Of a stretch of DNA of 50,730 nt, positions 6,046 to 15,774 are shown piece by piece; position 1 is the first letter of the stretch, and every line of letters starts with the position of its first letter. Below the pieces are notes generated by a model that saw only the letters and a program-made list of their open reading frames with translations, did not search any database and had not been told where the DNA came from. This stretch comes from an uncultured Bacilli bacterium. GTDB taxonomy: Bacteria; Bacillota_I; Bacilli_A; RF39; UBA660. The DNA lies in assembly GCA_934089275.1 (NCBI GenBank), contig CAKOJJ010000006.1:1-50730 (forward strand). Direction: 5' to 3'. The position numbers and the translations under genes are program-made.

Positions 6046-8559
6046 CTATCGATATTTAATAAACAACTTTCTCACTAGGTCAAGTGGTATAACTGTAAAT
6101 GCAAGAGCAATTACAAATATAAGTTCATTTAATTTAAGGCCATATGTTCTAAAAAGTGAACCACCATTATAGATTAAGAATATTTGAGCAAGAGTTATAA
6201 ATAAAAGAATTACAATAAAAACTTTATTTTTTAAAATATTAGCAAACAAATTTAATCTTTCAGTTCGTGCATTAAAAGCATTAAATACACTTATAAATAC
6301 AAACAAAGAAAAGAAAGCAGTCATAAGAGTTTTTCTACTATTTCGTATAAACATATAAACTACGTCACTTTTTAAAAATAATGATAAAAGAATAAAGGAA
6401 TAAATGCTTATTAAAAGAATTGCTGAATACATATATTTATTTAAAATAGGTTCATCTTTTCTTATTGGTTTTTCTTTCATATATCTTTTTATCGGATATT
6501 CATAAGAATATGCAAGTCCAGCCAAAGTATCCATTATCATATTTAACCAAAGCATTTGCATTATAGTTATTGGAGTTGAAATCCCAAGTAACGGACCAAC
6601 TATTGACAAAAATAATGCAATTAAATTCATTGTAAGTTGAAATATTATAAATTTTCTAATTGATTTAAATATTGTTCGTCCAAAAAGAACTGCTGATTCA
6701 ATAGATTTAATATTATTATCAATAATAACTATATCACTTGCTTCTTTAGCTACCTCTGAACCACTTCCTAAAGAGATACCAACATCCGCACTTTTTAAAG
6801 CTGGTGCATCATTTACTCCATCTCCAGTCATACCAACAACTAAATTATTTTGTTCCAAAATCTTGGCAACTCTTGCTTTATCCTTTGGAAGAGCACGAGC
6901 AATTACTTTTATCTTTTTATAATATTTATAGACTTCCATATCACTCATGCTTTCAAGCTCATCATGACTTATAACTAAAGAATCACGTTTTAACATTCCT
7001 AAACTATCTGCTATTGAGCGACTAGTATTTATATCATCTCCAGTAATCATAATCGTATGAATTCCAGCTTCTTCAATCGTCTTTAAAGTTGATGCAGCTT
7101 CTTCTCTTATCTCATCCCTTAATAGAATAAATCCTAGTAAAGTATTATTTTGTAAAATTGATAAAACTCTTATCCCTGAAGATGTAAAAGTATCTATCTT
7201 TTTCAACATCTCTTTTTTATCTTTTATATACTTTTTATTACCATCATTTCCTATATAAAATGTTGATAGTTTAATAAGAACTTCACTTGCACCTTTATAG
7301 TAACTTTTACCATCATTTAACTTAACATACGAATATTTGTTTTCAGAATTAAAATGAATTTTATCTTCAATCTTTTTAGTTTGAGGAATTTTTCCAACAA
7401 ATGTAAGTATTGCTTTATCAGTAGAATTTCCTCCTGTTACTTGATTATCTTCAAAATAAGCATCATTGTTGTATAGAAGAGCATCTATAAAAATATTTTT
7501 TAATTCATCTTTCATATCATCTAAAGTGTTAAAGTGAGTATCATCTGGTAAACATATTCCGATAACTGAAAGTTTTCCTTTAGTTAAAGTCCCTGTTTTA
7601 TCAGTAAGTAAAACATTCATTGATCCACTAGTTTCTATTCCAACTGCTTTTCTAACTAAAACGTTATTTTTAAGCATACGTTTCATATTCGATGAAAGTA
7701 CCAAAGCAACCATCATCGGTAAACCCTCTGGAACACAGACGATAATTATCGTTACAGCTAAAGTAACGGTCTCAATAGCTAAATCAACTACATATTTAGG
7801 ATTAGTTATTAAACTCATTATAATAGCTTCATCAAAATTATTACTGATAAATACTGTATTAAAAATATTAGAAATTGATGCTAAAATGGCTCCAATATAA
7901 CCAATTCTAGAAATTATTTTAGCAAGTTTAGTTAAACGAATTCGCATTGGTGAAGGTAAATTATTTTCAGTAAGTCCTTTAGCAATTGAGCCATATACTG
8001 TATTAATTCCAACTTTTTCAACACGAATACTTGCACTTCCTGATAAAACTACGCTTCCTTTAAATACATGTTCACCAAGTCTTTTAGTTACTTCTTTAGA
8101 TTCACCATTTATACTTGATTCATCGACACCGATACTTCCCTCAACTAAAACACCATCAGCTGGTATTAATTCACCACTTGAAAGAAGTACAATATCTGAA
8201 ACTACAACTTCATCATTTTTAATAGTTGCATTTTTTCCATTCCTTCTTACTCTAACGGTGATATTTTCATATTCACTTTGAAGTCTTTCAAATGATTTAT
8301 TTGATCCATATTCTGAAAGAGATGATATTAAAGAAGAAAGTAAAATTGATATAAGCATACCTAAAGTTTCATACCAATTTTGATCTTTAAAAAGTAGAAC
8401 AAAACGGATAGCAAGAGCAATCAACATTATTTTAATTATTGGATCTCCTAAAGATTCAATTATCAGATTTAATAACTTATTTTGTTTTTTTACACTTATG
8501 TTATTAGATCCATATTTTTTTCTTGATACAACTACTTCTTCATCTGTTAAACCATTCAT
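6046..8559 (-). CDS. Calcium-transporting P-type ATPase (PMCA-like, P2B)
   Basis: 837 aa from ATG 8557-8559 (AGGTGA upstream; an earlier GTG is inside that site). Domains in order: cation ATPase N-terminus, A-domain with INGES (numbering from the upstream GTG, about 153-157), TM4 with CVPEGLP (278-284), phosphorylation motif DKTGTLT (Asp323), the nucleotide domain, TGDGVNDAP hinge, and a C-terminal membrane region. TM6 reads LWLNMIMDTLAGLA, which matches the NxxxD calcium ligands of plasma-membrane Ca2+ pumps rather than SERCA. It should export Ca2+ at the cell membrane. No calmodulin-type tail is visible. All catalytic residues are present. Confidence 0.93.
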   Translation of the reverse strand: MNGLTDEEVVVSRKKYGSNNISVKKQNKLLNLIIESLGDPIIKIMLIALAIRFVLLFKDQNWYETLGMLISILLSSLISSLSEYGSNKSFERLQSEYENITVRVRRNGKNATIKNDEVVVSDIVLLSSGELIPADGVLVEGSIGVDESSINGESKEVTKRLGEHVFKGSVVLSGSASIRVEKVGINTVYGSIAKGLTENNLPSPMRIRLTKLAKIISRIGYIGAILASISNIFNTVFISNNFDEAIIMSLITNPKYVVDLAIETVTLAVTIIIVCVPEGLPMMVALVLSSNMKRMLKNNVLVRKAVGIETSGSMNVLLTDKTGTLTKGKLSVIGICLPDDTHFNTLDDMKDELKNIFIDALLYNNDAYFEDNQVTGGNSTDKAILTFVGKIPQTKKIEDKIHFNSENKYSYVKLNDGKSYYKGASEVLIKLSTFYIGNDGNKKYIKDKKEMLKKIDTFTSSGIRVLSILQNNTLLGFILLRDEIREEAASTLKTIEEAGIHTIMITGDDINTSRSIADSLGMLKRDSLVISHDELESMSDMEVYKYYKKIKVIARALPKDKARVAKILEQNNLVVGMTGDGVNDAPALKSADVGISLGSGSEVAKEASDIVIIDNNIKSIESAVLFGRTIFKSIRKFIIFQLTMNLIALFLSIVGPLLGISTPITIMQMLWLNMIMDTLAGLAYSYEYPIKRYMKEKPIRKDEPILNKYMYSAILLISIYSFILLSLFLKSDVVYMFIRNSRKTLMTAFFSLFVFISVFNAFNARTERLNLFANILKNKVFIVILLFITLAQIFLIYNGGSLFRTYGLKLNELIFVIALAFTVIPLDLVRKLFIKYR

Positions 8560-8605
8560 TTTCTTCACCTATAAATTTATATGTTGAAAAGTTTGAGTTT
8601 ATGAA

Positions 8606-9604
8606 CTAAGGAATCTTTAAGGTTTGTCCAATTGATAGAGTATTGCTTGTTAAATTATTAAGCTTCTTTAACTCATCTACTGTCGTATTATATTTTTTAG
8701 CAATCGAATACAAAGTATCTCCTTTATTGACCGTTATTTTATTAACTTCATCGATTATTAAAAGTTCCCCAACAGTTATCATATTACTTGTTTTATTGTT
8801 GATACTTTTTAGTTTATCAACACTGATACCATACTTTTTAGCAATAGAATATAACGTATCTCCACTTTTTACTTTATAATAAACTGGAGATTCTGCCTCA
8901 TTCTTTTCTTCTTCAGTTGGAATAATTAAAGACATACCTATTTGTAAAGTATTGCTAGTAATATTGTTGGCTTTTTTAATTTTATCAACTGTTGTTCCAT
9001 ATTTTTTAGCAATAGAATATAACGTATCTCCACTTTTTACTTTATATAAAGATGTAGCTGTTGCTCCAATATAATCTAAAATAGCATCTGCTACTAAAGT
9101 AGCAAACTGATCAACATTGTTTTTTATAATACTAGCATCACTCGAATTATCAACATAACCATATCTAATAATAACCGTTTCATATCCAGGTGTTTCACGT
9201 GTTAAATAAAAATAGTCTTTAGTTGTATCAACAGAATAACGATACTGATAATATTTAGTTTCATTTAAAGTTTCAAGTTTGTTACTAATAAGTTTTGGCA
9301 AAGTATCTTTTTTACTTAAAGGATAAATAATTTCTATACCACTAGATCCACCAGAATTTAATGTATTAGATATTAAAATAACATTATCTTTATTAGGATA
9401 TTTGCTCTTTAAATCTTTTATTCTATCATCGTATGATATAGTAGAGTCCCCACTTCTAAGTAAATAAGTATCAACTCCTCTACTCTTTAAAATATCATAA
9501 ATTTTCTTTGATATTTCAAGGGAAACATTTTTTTCAACTAAACCATTGCCTTTTGCTCCAGAATCTGCACCACCACCACTTGCATTAATAACAACGCTTT
9601 TCAT
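8606..9604 (-). CDS. Inactivated amidase_3 domain with three LysM repeats
   Basis: 332 aa from ATG 9602-9604. Residues 1-165 align with N-acetylmuramoyl-L-alanine amidase (Amidase_3), including EKNVSLEIS and the order of motifs, but key residues are lost: the zinc His of DPGHGG is Gly (INASGGGAD), the second zinc His (SNHINAGG in the paralogue) is Thr (SNTLNSGG), and the catalytic Glu (VEYGFLDN) is Arg (IRYGYVDN). Only the zinc Glu (VEKN) remains. Three LysM domains follow (VKSGDTLYSIAKKYG twice, then VNKGDTLYSIAKKYN). It probably binds peptidoglycan without cutting it. There is no clear signal peptide. A catalytically intact paralogue is at 45816-46481. Confidence 0.85.
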   Translation of the reverse strand: MKSVVINASGGGADSGAKGNGLVEKNVSLEISKKIYDILKSRGVDTYLLRSGDSTISYDDRIKDLKSKYPNKDNVILISNTLNSGGSSGIEIIYPLSKKDTLPKLISNKLETLNETKYYQYRYSVDTTKDYFYLTRETPGYETVIIRYGYVDNSSDASIIKNNVDQFATLVADAILDYIGATATSLYKVKSGDTLYSIAKKYGTTVDKIKKANNITSNTLQIGMSLIIPTEEEKNEAESPVYYKVKSGDTLYSIAKKYGISVDKLKSINNKTSNMITVGELLIIDEVNKITVNKGDTLYSIAKKYNTTVDELKKLNNLTSNTLSIGQTLKIP

Positions 9605-9724
9605 TTTTATCACCACTATAACTTTATTAAAGAAAAAAATATTTATTACTTATTATTTTTTCTATAAATAAAATTAATGTCGAATAAATTTTTTTATGAT
9701 ACAATAAAATAAGGAGTATAGCAT

Positions 9725-11467
9725 ATGATAAAAGAGTATTATAATTTTATAAAAGATTATTTAAAATTAGCAGAATTGAAAACTTCATATTTAATTATAA
9801 ATTTTTTAACAACTTTTTTTTACAAGAGTTTTTCTATTTTGTTACCACTTATTGCTTCTCTTATAATTAAATATTTAACTATTGGAGATTCAAAAGCATC
9901 ATATTTTGCATTACTTGCTTTTTTTATTACATACATTTTATATAACATATCTTTATATGCTAACTATAAAATATACAGTTATAATCTAAGTTATTGTTAT
10001 GATAATTTAACTGAAAAAGTATTAAATAAGTTAATATCAGTTGATAATAACTTTTCAAGAGTTATAAGTAAAGGAAGACTTATGAATTCTATTAATACAG
10101 ATATTACAAACATTGGAGATATGAATGATCGAATATCTGAATTAATATTAGGAATCCTTCAAATAATAGCTGTCCTAATCATAGTTGCATTTTATAACAT
10201 CTATGTTTCAATAATATTAATGATTTTTTCAGTTCTTTATATAAAATTGAGAAATAAATTTGATCAAAAAATTAACTACTATCATAATAAAGTAACTATT
10301 CAAGACGATAAATATAGTTCTTTACTTATGCAAATTGTTTCTGGTCTACAAGAAATAAAAACTTTTAACATGTTACCTAAATTAAAAAATAAATTATCTA
10401 TTATTCAAAACAAATTTACAAAAGTTTATACTGAGAAAAGAACTTATACCACTTTAAGAGATAATGATGTAAAAGTAATAACTTATACATTTAGATTTAT
10501 TTTATATTTAACTCTTCTTCTCTTAATGTATGTAGGAAAAATAAACATAAGTAGTCTTGTACTTATTATTTCATATCATGAAAATTTAGTATCTTATATA
10601 AATTATTTAATTGAATGTACTGCAACTATAAGAAAAACTAATACATCGGTTAATCGTATTAACGATATTTTAAATTATAATTCTAAAGATATTCAATTTG
10701 GTGATAATTCTACTGATGATATATTTGGAATAGTTGAATTTAAAAACGTTTCTTTAAAAATAAATGATAAAGAAATATTACATACTATAAATTTAAAAAT
10801 CAATCATAATGAAGTTGTTGCTATTGTAGGGGTTTCTGGTGCTGGTAAAACAATGATGTTTAATCTACTTCTAAGATTATATAAACCAACAAAAGGATCA
10901 ATTAAAATTGATAATATAAATATATATGATTTTTCTAAAGAAGTATATTCCCATAATGTTTCCGTAGTTAATCAGAAGCCTTTTATATTCAATGCAAGTA
11001 TTAGAAAAAATTTAAACTTTGTTGATACTAACATTGAAAACCAAATTGAAGCATGCAAAAAAGCTGGTATTCATGACTTTATTGAAACTTTACCAAATGG
11101 ATATAACACTAAATTGAGAGAAAATGGAAGTAATATTTCCGGTGGTCAAAAGCAAATGATTTCTATCGCTAGAACAATACTTTCTGATGCTGAAGTTTTA
11201 CTCCTTGATGATGTAACAACTGCTTTAGATCCTGATACAGCTAAATTAGTACCAAAATTAATAAATAATTTAAAAAATGAAAGAACAATTATTATGATCA
11301 CTAAAAAACCAGATTTAATGAAAGCCGCCGATAAGATAGTTGTTTTAGATAAAGATAAAATTGTTGATATTGGTACTCATAAAGAATTGATTGCAAGAAA
11401 TGAAATTTATCAAATGCTACAATCAAGAAAATCACCAAGTAGAATTGGGGTGTTTGACAATGATTAA
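9725..11467 (+). CDS. ABC exporter half-transporter, degenerate-site subunit
   Basis: 580 aa: six-segment membrane domain (about 20-310) fused to an ATPase. The ATPase has Walker A GVSGAGKT, Q-loop VNQKPF and a canonical signature NISGGQ, but the residue after Walker B is Asp (VLLLDDVTTALD) instead of catalytic Glu, and the switch His is Lys (MITKKPDL). This is the pattern of the non-hydrolysing site in heterodimeric exporters such as TM287/288 and BmrCD. ATG follows AAGGAG with 8-nt spacing. It overlaps the next gene by 8 bases and should form a heterodimer with it. Substrate unknown (drug, lipid or peptide). Confidence 0.93.
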   Translation: MIKEYYNFIKDYLKLAELKTSYLIINFLTTFFYKSFSILLPLIASLIIKYLTIGDSKASYFALLAFFITYILYNISLYANYKIYSYNLSYCYDNLTEKVLNKLISVDNNFSRVISKGRLMNSINTDITNIGDMNDRISELILGILQIIAVLIIVAFYNIYVSIILMIFSVLYIKLRNKFDQKINYYHNKVTIQDDKYSSLLMQIVSGLQEIKTFNMLPKLKNKLSIIQNKFTKVYTEKRTYTTLRDNDVKVITYTFRFILYLTLLLLMYVGKINISSLVLIISYHENLVSYINYLIECTATIRKTNTSVNRINDILNYNSKDIQFGDNSTDDIFGIVEFKNVSLKINDKEILHTINLKINHNEVVAIVGVSGAGKTMMFNLLLRLYKPTKGSIKIDNINIYDFSKEVYSHNVSVVNQKPFIFNASIRKNLNFVDTNIENQIEACKKAGIHDFIETLPNGYNTKLRENGSNISGGQKQMISIARTILSDAEVLLLDDVTTALDPDTAKLVPKLINNLKNERTIIMITKKPDLMKAADKIVVLDKDKIVDIGTHKELIARNEIYQMLQSRKSPSRIGVFDND

Positions 11468-13169
11468 AAAATACTATTTAATTGTAAAAAAATATTTTTC
11501 ATTAGGTGCAAATAGTAAAAAACGTTTATTTCATTTATTTATTTCTGCTTTTCTAAGAAGTGTATCCTTTTTATTGATTCCTTATTCTGCTGCTAAAATA
11601 GTTGATTATGCAACTAATGCTGATTATAAAATGGCTGGTATTTATGCTTTAGGTTATTTAGGATGTGGTTTATTTTACTGTTTATGTCACCACTACAACT
11701 ATGTTGCTTATATGAATAACTCAATATTTACACATAATAAATTACAACAATTAATAATGGATAAAGTTACAACATATGATGAAAACTTTACTAAAACTAT
11801 ATCTGTTCCATATATAATTAATACATCATTTAAAGATGTTGGACAAATTATGCAAATTCCTGATGAACTATTTGATGCAATTACAGAATTTATTACAATT
11901 TTATTTGCATTATTTATTCTCACAAAAGTAAATGTCTTTATTGGAATTTCTACTCTTATATTAAATCTTATATCGTTATACTCATTAAATAAAAACATAA
12001 TAAAAAGAGATTATCACTTAAGCCAACAAAGAAAACATGAAGATAATATATCAGACCTTATGGGTCAAGTATTAGATGGAAACAAAGAAATAAAATCATT
12101 TAATATGAAAGAAGATATTAATGGGTATTTAAGTGATTATAGAAAGAAATGGAATAAAAGTTATTTTACTAGAAGAAAATATGAAGACAACGTATATGTT
12201 TTAATTCCAAGTATATTGGGATACGGAAAAATATTGATTTATTTAATACTTATATATTTAATATTAAATGGAAAATATGATGTTGCTACATTGGTTTTAG
12301 TAATTGGATATTATGAAAACATCGAAGAAAAGTTTAATAAATTTTATAACTGTTTAGACGATATATCTGCTAATTCAACACGTGTTGATCGTACTTATAA
12401 TGTTTTAAATTATAAAACTAAAAATATGTTAAAATTTGGAAATAATAATACAGATGACATTAATGGAGAAATAGAATTTAAACATGTGTCATTCACTTAT
12501 GAAAAACAAGAAACTATGAAAAATGTCAGTTTTAAAATTCCACCTAGATCATTCACAGCGATTGTTGGAAAAAGTGGTTCTGGTAAATCAACCATATTTA
12601 GATTACTCTTAAGATTATATAAAGCAAATAAAGGTGAAATCTTATTAGATAATGAAAGTATTTATAATTATTCTAAAGAAGTATATGCAAGTAACGTTGC
12701 TATTGTAACTCAAAAACCATTCATATTTGATATGAGTATCAAAGATAATTTATCTCTTATTGATTCCAATAAAGAGAATCAAATTGAAGCTTGTAAAAGA
12801 GCTGGAGTACATGATTATATAATGAGTTTGAAAGATGGATATAATACTAAATTATTTGGAGATGCTGAAAATATTTCTACTGGTCAAAAACAACTAATTG
12901 CACTTGCAAGAACTTTATTATCAAAGTCAGAAGTTCTTCTATTTGACGAAGTAACATCTTCATTAGATATGAACACTTCAAAACAAATATTAGAAATCTT
13001 AAAAGATTTAAAAAAAGATCATACAGTTTTAATGATTACACATAAACCAGAATTAATGAAAATGGCGGATGAAATAATTGTAATAGACCATGGAAGATTG
13101 GTTGGAAAAGGAACACATACAGAATTAATGAAACATAACAAATATTATCAACAATTACAAAAGAAATAA
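11460..13169 (+). CDS. ABC exporter half-transporter, consensus-site subunit
   Basis: 569 aa from ATG 11460 (TTGGGGTG upstream; longer frames run back inside the previous gene). Same architecture as its partner. Walker A GKSGSGKST, Walker B with catalytic Glu (VLLFDEVTSSLD) and switch His (MITHKPEL) are intact, while the signature is altered to NISTGQ. Thus its own Walker motifs pair with the good signature of the partner (active site) and its poor signature pairs with the partner's poor Walker site (inactive site), exactly as in asymmetric exporters. Ends in a bidirectional terminator. Confidence 0.94.
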   Translation: MIKKYYLIVKKYFSLGANSKKRLFHLFISAFLRSVSFLLIPYSAAKIVDYATNADYKMAGIYALGYLGCGLFYCLCHHYNYVAYMNNSIFTHNKLQQLIMDKVTTYDENFTKTISVPYIINTSFKDVGQIMQIPDELFDAITEFITILFALFILTKVNVFIGISTLILNLISLYSLNKNIIKRDYHLSQQRKHEDNISDLMGQVLDGNKEIKSFNMKEDINGYLSDYRKKWNKSYFTRRKYEDNVYVLIPSILGYGKILIYLILIYLILNGKYDVATLVLVIGYYENIEEKFNKFYNCLDDISANSTRVDRTYNVLNYKTKNMLKFGNNNTDDINGEIEFKHVSFTYEKQETMKNVSFKIPPRSFTAIVGKSGSGKSTIFRLLLRLYKANKGEILLDNESIYNYSKEVYASNVAIVTQKPFIFDMSIKDNLSLIDSNKENQIEACKRAGVHDYIMSLKDGYNTKLFGDAENISTGQKQLIALARTLLSKSEVLLFDEVTSSLDMNTSKQILEILKDLKKDHTVLMITHKPELMKMADEIIVIDHGRLVGKGTHTELMKHNKYYQQLQKK

Positions 13170-13200
13170 AAAAAATTCCAGAATATCTGGAAATTTTTTT
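13168..13200. terminator. Bidirectional terminator between ABC exporter and GGGtGRT gene
   Basis: TTCCAGA / TCTGGAA stem (13176-13182 with 13186-13192), flanked by A and T runs, lies between convergent genes whose stops are 30 bases apart. Confidence 0.8.
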
Positions 13201-14206
13201 ATGCATTTTTATTTAATGCTTCATATACTTGAACACTCATTTTAACAGTGGCACCTACAATTGGATTATTACCCATTCCAATAAATCCCATCATTTCTAC
13301 GTGTGCTGGAACAGAAGACGAACCAGCAAATTGAGCATCAGAGTGCATTCTACCCATGGTATCAGTTAGACCATAACTTGCAGGACCTGCTGCCATATTA
13401 TCTGGATGTAATGTTCTTCCAGTTCCTCCACCAGAAGCTACTGAAAAATATGGCAATCCATTTTCAACACGATGTTTTTTATATATACCAGCAACTGGAT
13501 GTTGAAATCTTGTTGGATTTGTTGAATTTCCGGTTATGGAAATATCAACATTTTCATGCATCATTATAGCAACACCTTCTCTAACATCATAAGCTCCGTA
13601 ACAACGTACTTCACTACGAAATCCGTTACTATAAGATTTTTCATTAACAACTTCTAACTTATTATGTTCATAATCAAATTTTGTTTCAACATAAGTAAAA
13701 CCATTAACTCTAGATATTATTTTAGCTGCATCTTTTCCTAAACCATTTAAAATTACTTTTAATGGAGTTTTTCTGACCTTATTAGCTGATGCAACTATTC
13801 CAATTGCTCCCTCAGCTGCGGCAAATGACTCATGTCCTGCTAAGAATGCAAATACTTTTGTATCTTCACTTAAAAGCATACTCGCAAGTTTACCATGACC
13901 GATTCCAATATGTCTTTCTTCAGAAACACTTCCGTCTATACAAAAACTTTCTAAACCTTTACCTATTAAAATAGCTGCTTCGCTTGCACTTTTTACATTG
14001 CTTTTTAAAGCAATTGCACAACCAACAATATAAGCATAAACAGCATCATCAAAAGCAATATTTTGAACCTCTTTAACACTTATCTCAGGTATTATATTGA
14101 AACTTTTACATATATCTTTTGCTTCGTCCAAATCTTTTATTCCATATTCATTTAAAAGCTTTGTAATCTTTTCTATACGATTATTATAATATTCAAACAA
14201 TTCCAT
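13199..14206 (-). CDS. GGGtGRT family protein
   Basis: 335 aa. It carries the family signature ASGGGTGRTLHPDNMAAG and FAFLAGHESFAAAEGA, which define the GGGtGRT family of anaerobic bacteria. The gene is almost always next to a NifU-like scaffold, as here (3-base gap), which suggests a joint role in iron-sulfur cluster or metallo-enzyme assembly; the biochemical function is not established. No signal peptide; cytosolic. ATG follows AAAGGAATAATTT. Confidence 0.9.
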   Translation of the reverse strand: MELFEYYNNRIEKITKLLNEYGIKDLDEAKDICKSFNIIPEISVKEVQNIAFDDAVYAYIVGCAIALKSNVKSASEAAILIGKGLESFCIDGSVSEERHIGIGHGKLASMLLSEDTKVFAFLAGHESFAAAEGAIGIVASANKVRKTPLKVILNGLGKDAAKIISRVNGFTYVETKFDYEHNKLEVVNEKSYSNGFRSEVRCYGAYDVREGVAIMMHENVDISITGNSTNPTRFQHPVAGIYKKHRVENGLPYFSVASGGGTGRTLHPDNMAAGPASYGLTDTMGRMHSDAQFAGSSSVPAHVEMMGFIGMGNNPIVGATVKMSVQVYEALNKNA

Positions 14207-14209
14207 AAA

Positions 14210-14896
14210 TTATTCCTTTCTTGGATCGATTTTTTTAACGGCTTCTTCAAATCTACCATAAGTACCAGTAGATTGATTAATTGCTTTTACTGGATCAATT
14301 CCTGTCTTCAAAAGTTCTATCATTTTACCTGTATTGATATATTTATAACCAATTATTTTATTTTCATCATCTAAACCCAAAGATAAGATATAACCATCCG
14401 TTAGATTTAAATATCTTACCCCTTTTTCTTTAGTAGAATAAACTGATCCAAGTTGACTTTGTTTAAACTTACCTAAATCTTCCATACAAGAACCAATACT
14501 TAGTCCACCTTTAGAAAAAGCAGATTGACTTCTACCATAAACTATTTGTAAGAAAAGTTCACGCATTGCCGTATTGATTGCATCACAAACTAAATCAGTA
14601 TTTAGTGCTTCAATCAAAGTTTTACCTGGTAAAATTTCTCCCGCCATAGCTGCTGAATGAGTCATACCTGAACATCCAACAGTTTCTACTAAAGCTTCTT
14701 CAATAATTCCATTTTTAATATTTAAAGTAAGCTTACATGCTCCTTGTTGAGGTGCACACCAACCAACTGCATGAGTAAGTCCTGATATATCACTTTGTTC
14801 TTTAGCACTTACATAAATTCCATCTTCAGGAATTGGTGAAGGACCTCCAACTGCATCACTTCCAATTGGACACATATTTTTAACTTCTTCTGTCAT
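14210..14896 (-). CDS. Iron-sulfur cluster assembly scaffold-like protein (GGGtGRT partner)
   Basis: 228 aa. The central region is NifU/IscU-like: VETVGCSGMTHSAAMAGEILPG with a conserved Cys, VGWCAPQQGACKLTL with further Cys, and SIGSCMEDLG. These Cys could hold a nascent Fe-S cluster. An N-terminal extension (CPIGSDAVGGPSPIPEDG) is typical of the GGGtGRT-associated type rather than SufU. ATG follows AGAGGCG. First gene of a two-gene operon with the GGGtGRT gene. Confidence 0.88.
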   Translation of the reverse strand: MTEEVKNMCPIGSDAVGGPSPIPEDGIYVSAKEQSDISGLTHAVGWCAPQQGACKLTLNIKNGIIEEALVETVGCSGMTHSAAMAGEILPGKTLIEALNTDLVCDAINTAMRELFLQIVYGRSQSAFSKGGLSIGSCMEDLGKFKQSQLGSVYSTKEKGVRYLNLTDGYILSLGLDDENKIIGYKYINTGKMIELLKTGIDPVKAINQSTGTYGRFEEAVKKIDPRKE

Positions 14897-14960
14897 ATAT
14901 TCGCCTCTATTCTAATCATTATTATAGCAAATTTGCCATTTATTATAAATATACTTTTAT

Positions 14961-14992
14961 AAAAAAGAAACTTAGTATTTTCTACTAAGTTT
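14961..14992 (-). terminator. Terminator of the C26 amidotransferase gene
   Basis: AAACTTAGTA / TACTAAGTTT perfect 10-bp stem (14968-14977 with 14983-14992), then CTTTTTT on the minus strand. Confidence 0.85.
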
Positions 14993-15002
14993 AAAATCAT
15001 CA

Positions 15003-15704
15003 TTATTTTCTATTTCTCAGCTTTGCAACTGCAAGAAAAGAAACAAAAATATTATTCATGGTTTTATCTTTTTTATATAAACTTTCTGGATGAAATCTCA
15101 CACCTATATAAAATTTCTTATTAGGATCTTCAACTACATCAGCATATCCATCATCACATAAACCAACAATATTTAAATTTGGACACGTCTTTACTCTTTT
15201 TGTATGTCTTGAATTAACCATCATTTGAGTAGTTCCAACAATATTATAAAATTTTGAAGTTGGATTGATATAGCATTTATGAACATATTCTGAATGTATT
15301 TGTAAATGTTTACTAACATCATCTACTTTACAAAGTGTTCCTCCCAAAGCTCTTACAATTTGATTCTGCCCAGCACATATACCCAAGACAGGAATATCTT
15401 CATTATAACAATATTCAGCAATAAACATTTCACCTATTTCACTGGCATTTCCACCTTGCAAAATAATACCATCACATAAACTAATTTGAGAAATTATATC
15501 TTCTTTTAAAAGCTCATCATAACTACAGTCTTCAGGTTTTTTCACAAGATTTATTCCTTCATTTGGAAGAATAATTCCAATCGCGATACCACCATTATCA
15601 AAAATAGCCTGCTTTATTTCATCTCTAATTCTAGAATCTGATCTAAGAGAATTTATATCACTTTTTCTATGTTTACATACTATACCAATTATAGGTTTAT
15701 CCAT
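15003..15704 (-). CDS. Class I glutamine amidotransferase, peptidase C26 (PuuD-like)
   Basis: 233 aa from ATG 15702-15704, which follows GAGGTGA; the longer frame adds a spurious 22-residue leader. The fold is gamma-glutamyl hydrolase/PuuD-like: start KPIIGIVCKH, nucleophile GICAGQN (Cys), and VRFHPES with the catalytic His and Glu. Related enzymes hydrolyse gamma-glutamyl-GABA or other gamma-glutamyl amides. LQGGNASEIGE fits the oxyanion strand. The exact substrate is unknown; no polyamine genes are nearby. Cytosolic. Confidence 0.87.
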   Translation of the reverse strand: MDKPIIGIVCKHRKSDINSLRSDSRIRDEIKQAIFDNGGIAIGIILPNEGINLVKKPEDCSYDELLKEDIISQISLCDGIILQGGNASEIGEMFIAEYCYNEDIPVLGICAGQNQIVRALGGTLCKVDDVSKHLQIHSEYVHKCYINPTSKFYNIVGTTQMMVNSRHTKRVKTCPNLNIVGLCDDGYADVVEDPNKKFYIGVRFHPESLYKKDKTMNNIFVSFLAVAKLRNRK

Positions 15705-15752
15705 GCAAATCACCTCACATATAGCAACAAAATTATAACATATAACTAAAAG

Positions 15753-15774
15753 AAAAAGATATGTTTCCATATCT
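15753..15774 (-). terminator. Terminator of the LTA-synthase-like gene
   Basis: AGATATG / CATATCT stem (15757-15763 with 15768-15774), followed by TTTTTC on the minus strand and touching the stop codon. Confidence 0.7.
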
